The notes under the pieces are model-generated. The model was not told where the DNA came from. It did no database searches and saw nothing but the letters and a program-made list of their open reading frames with translations. A stretch of DNA of 64,000 nucleotides from Polaribacter sp. SA4-10 (GTDB lineage: Bacteria > Bacteroidota > Bacteroidia > Flavobacteriales > Flavobacteriaceae): positions 1,240,001-1,304,000 of the forward strand of contig NZ_CP019331.1 in assembly GCF_002163835.1 (NCBI RefSeq). The letters are read 5' to 3'. Shown in pieces: positions 62,645 through 64,000 of the stretch. The stretch's first letter is position 1; each line of letters begins with the position of its first letter. The position numbers and the translations under genes are program-made.

Positions 62645-64000
62645 TCAAAGTGTACCACCAAAACGTTTAATAATTTGTACTAAAACTAAAGAACTGACAG
62701 AAAATATTAGGATTGTTAAAAATTGATTGGACGATAAAGGTATCAACGAGAGCGCTTTAGAAATAACAGGTGTAATATATGCCAGGTATGTTAAAAACAC
62801 ACATAAAACAATTGCTACCCAAACCCAAATATTGGTAGTAACTTCATTTTTAAAAAAGGATAAATGACGTGCAGGCATATTAAAAACATTAAGTAGTTGA
62901 GCAGAAATAAGTGTATAAAAACCCATATTATTTATTTGATTTGTAGAGAGCTTTAATACAAAAAAAGAATATACAGTAATACCCAGTACTGCTATACTTA
63001 TACTTATACCATAAATTATTGTTGTTCGCCAATGTTGTTTTGTCATTATTGGTTCTTTAGCGTTTTTTGGCGGTAATTGCATTATATCCTTCTCTCCTTT
63101 TCCTAATCCTAAAGCTAATGCTGGAAAAATATCTGTTATAACATTTAAAAATAGAATTTGTAAGGGTAATAATGGAGATGGTAAGTTTAGAATTGCAGCG
63201 ACACCCACAGAAAGTATTTCTGCAAAATTACTCGACAAAAGATATACTACAAACTGACGAATATTCTGAAAAATAACTCTTCCTTGTTTAATCGCCAATT
63301 CAGTTGCTATAAATTTATCATCTAACAGTATAATGTCTGCTGCTTCTCTTGCAGCATCAGTGCCTCTAATTCCCATAGCAATTCCTACATCTGCTTTCTT
63401 TAATGCTGGAATGTCATTAATACCATCTCCTATCATTCCTACAATATTGTTGTTTTTTTGAAAGAACGTTATAATGGCAATTTTTTGCTCAGGAGTTACT
63501 CTTGCAAAGACAGAAGCATTAAGAAATTGTTCTTTTTCATTTTTAGAAAGTGTTTCAATATTTTGAAAGGCATTCCCCAAAAAAACGTTCTCTTCAAACC
63601 TGTTATCAATTAGTAGTCCTATATCTGTAGCAATTTTCTTTGCAGTCCCAGGATGATCACCAGTTACCATTATTACCTTTATTCCAGCTTTTTTATAACT
63701 TTCAATTATTGGTTTTACATCTTTTCTTGCAGGATCAATAAAACCGATAACACCTATAAACGTAAGATGTTCTAATAAATCTTCCTTTTCTGGTTTTGAT
63801 ATTGTTTTTTTATAAGCAAAAGCTAATGTTCTAAAACCTTTTGAGGCCAAATCATTCACTTTATCACTCCATTCTTCTTTGGTATCAAAAAGTTTAGATT
63901 GCCCATTTTTTAAAATCATATTGCATTTGGTAACAACATTTTCAAAAGCTCCTTTCATATATATACAATAACCATCAATATTAGAATGCGCGGTTATCAT
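62645..64000 (-). CDS. Cation-transporting P-type ATPase, C-terminal part
   Basis: The window holds the last 451 or so residues of a P-type ATPase; the frame is open at 64000 and the first Met there is internal, so the N terminus lies outside. Present are the nucleotide-binding YMKGAFENV motif, GFIDPARKDVKPII, the TGDHPGTA motif, the hinge MIGDGINDIPALKKADVGIAMG and six C-terminal membrane helices with LPLQILFLNVITDIFPALALG. This layout is that of the calcium-type (P2) family of ATPases rather than heavy-metal CPx ATPases. It would export Ca2+ or another cation. It is transcribed towards the receiver-Crp gene and may belong to its regulon. Confidence 0.9.
   Translation of the reverse strand: MITAHSNIDGYCIYMKGAFENVVTKCNMILKNGQSKLFDTKEEWSDKVNDLASKGFRTLAFAYKKTISKPEKEDLLEHLTFIGVIGFIDPARKDVKPIIESYKKAGIKVIMVTGDHPGTAKKIATDIGLLIDNRFEENVFLGNAFQNIETLSKNEKEQFLNASVFARVTPEQKIAIITFFQKNNNIVGMIGDGINDIPALKKADVGIAMGIRGTDAAREAADIILLDDKFIATELAIKQGRVIFQNIRQFVVYLLSSNFAEILSVGVAAILNLPSPLLPLQILFLNVITDIFPALALGLGKGEKDIMQLPPKNAKEPIMTKQHWRTTIIYGISISIAVLGITVYSFFVLKLSTNQINNMGFYTLISAQLLNVFNMPARHLSFFKNEVTTNIWVWVAIVLCVFLTYLAYITPVISKALSLIPLSSNQFLTILIFSVSSLVLVQIIKRFGGTL

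Overview
This is about 64 kb of AT-rich chromosome from a gliding member of the Flavobacteriaceae (Bacteroidota), most like marine genera such as Polaribacter or Tenacibaculum. The evidence is the gliding genes gldF/gldG, many lineage-typical lipoproteins, promoters of the Bacteroidota form TAnnTTTG, the near absence of Shine-Dalgarno sequences, and extragenic palindromes of the GTCATTGCGA type. The genus is an inference. No rRNA, tRNA, CRISPR array, transposase or prophage was recognised.

Positions 1-13,000: a cut-off gene at the left edge, a phytase-like esterase lipoprotein, a YhhN lysoplasmalogenase, an ABC permease fused to an M1-type peptidase with its ATPase, an M42 aminopeptidase, a NUDIX hydrolase, a three-gene biotin-dependent acyl-CoA carboxylase operon and a DUF6503 lipoprotein. 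Positions 13,000-27,300: an MsbA-like exporter, acetyl-CoA synthetase, TauE/SafE and TerC membrane proteins, two small proteins of unknown function, fabV, purC, a PhoH-like ATPase, a SAM hydroxide adenosyltransferase, a monooxygenase-fold protein, an acetyltransferase and gldF-gldG. Positions 27,300-45,700: an epimerase-like oxidoreductase, an aquaporin, DUF2911, YkgJ and DUF2892 proteins, an oxidoreductase/sodium symporter operon with an overlooked 35-residue membrane protein, a large PIG-L deacetylase, dnaN, acpH, ggt, a VOC protein, a pseudouridine synthase, a duplicated-module membrane-anchored protein, an AI-2E-type permease and a methyltransferase. Positions 45,800-50,500: fdhD, an FdhF/YdeP molybdoenzyme and a three-module outer-membrane protein.

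Positions 50,500-64,000 form a signalling and stress island and hold the most interesting material. They contain two lipoprotein genes (one with an in-frame stop), a CheB-CheR-PAS hybrid, a PAS histidine kinase, a helical protein, a three-BON-domain protein, dodecin, a response regulator fused to a Crp/Fnr-type DNA-binding protein, and a cation P-type ATPase cut by the right edge. Five separate intergenic promoters here, plus all five copies of a tandem repeat, share one architecture: a 12-bp dyad TGAN-N4-NTCA (usually TGAY-N4-RTCA), exactly 23 bp, then a -7 element close to TAnnTTTG. That places the dyad near -41, the usual position of a class II Crp/Fnr activator. The fused regulator encoded in the island is the obvious candidate to bind it.

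Between dodecin and that regulator lie five tandem copies of a unit of about 490 bp. Each has its own dyad promoter, a stretch of about 210 nt without a conserved reading frame, a 12-bp stem intrinsic terminator with pairing-preserving changes between copies, and a second 27-nt terminator-like hairpin. I read this as a tandem family of small non-coding RNA genes controlled by the Crp/Fnr-type regulator. The promoter, hairpin and repeat structure is visible directly; transcription, function and the link to the regulator are inference.
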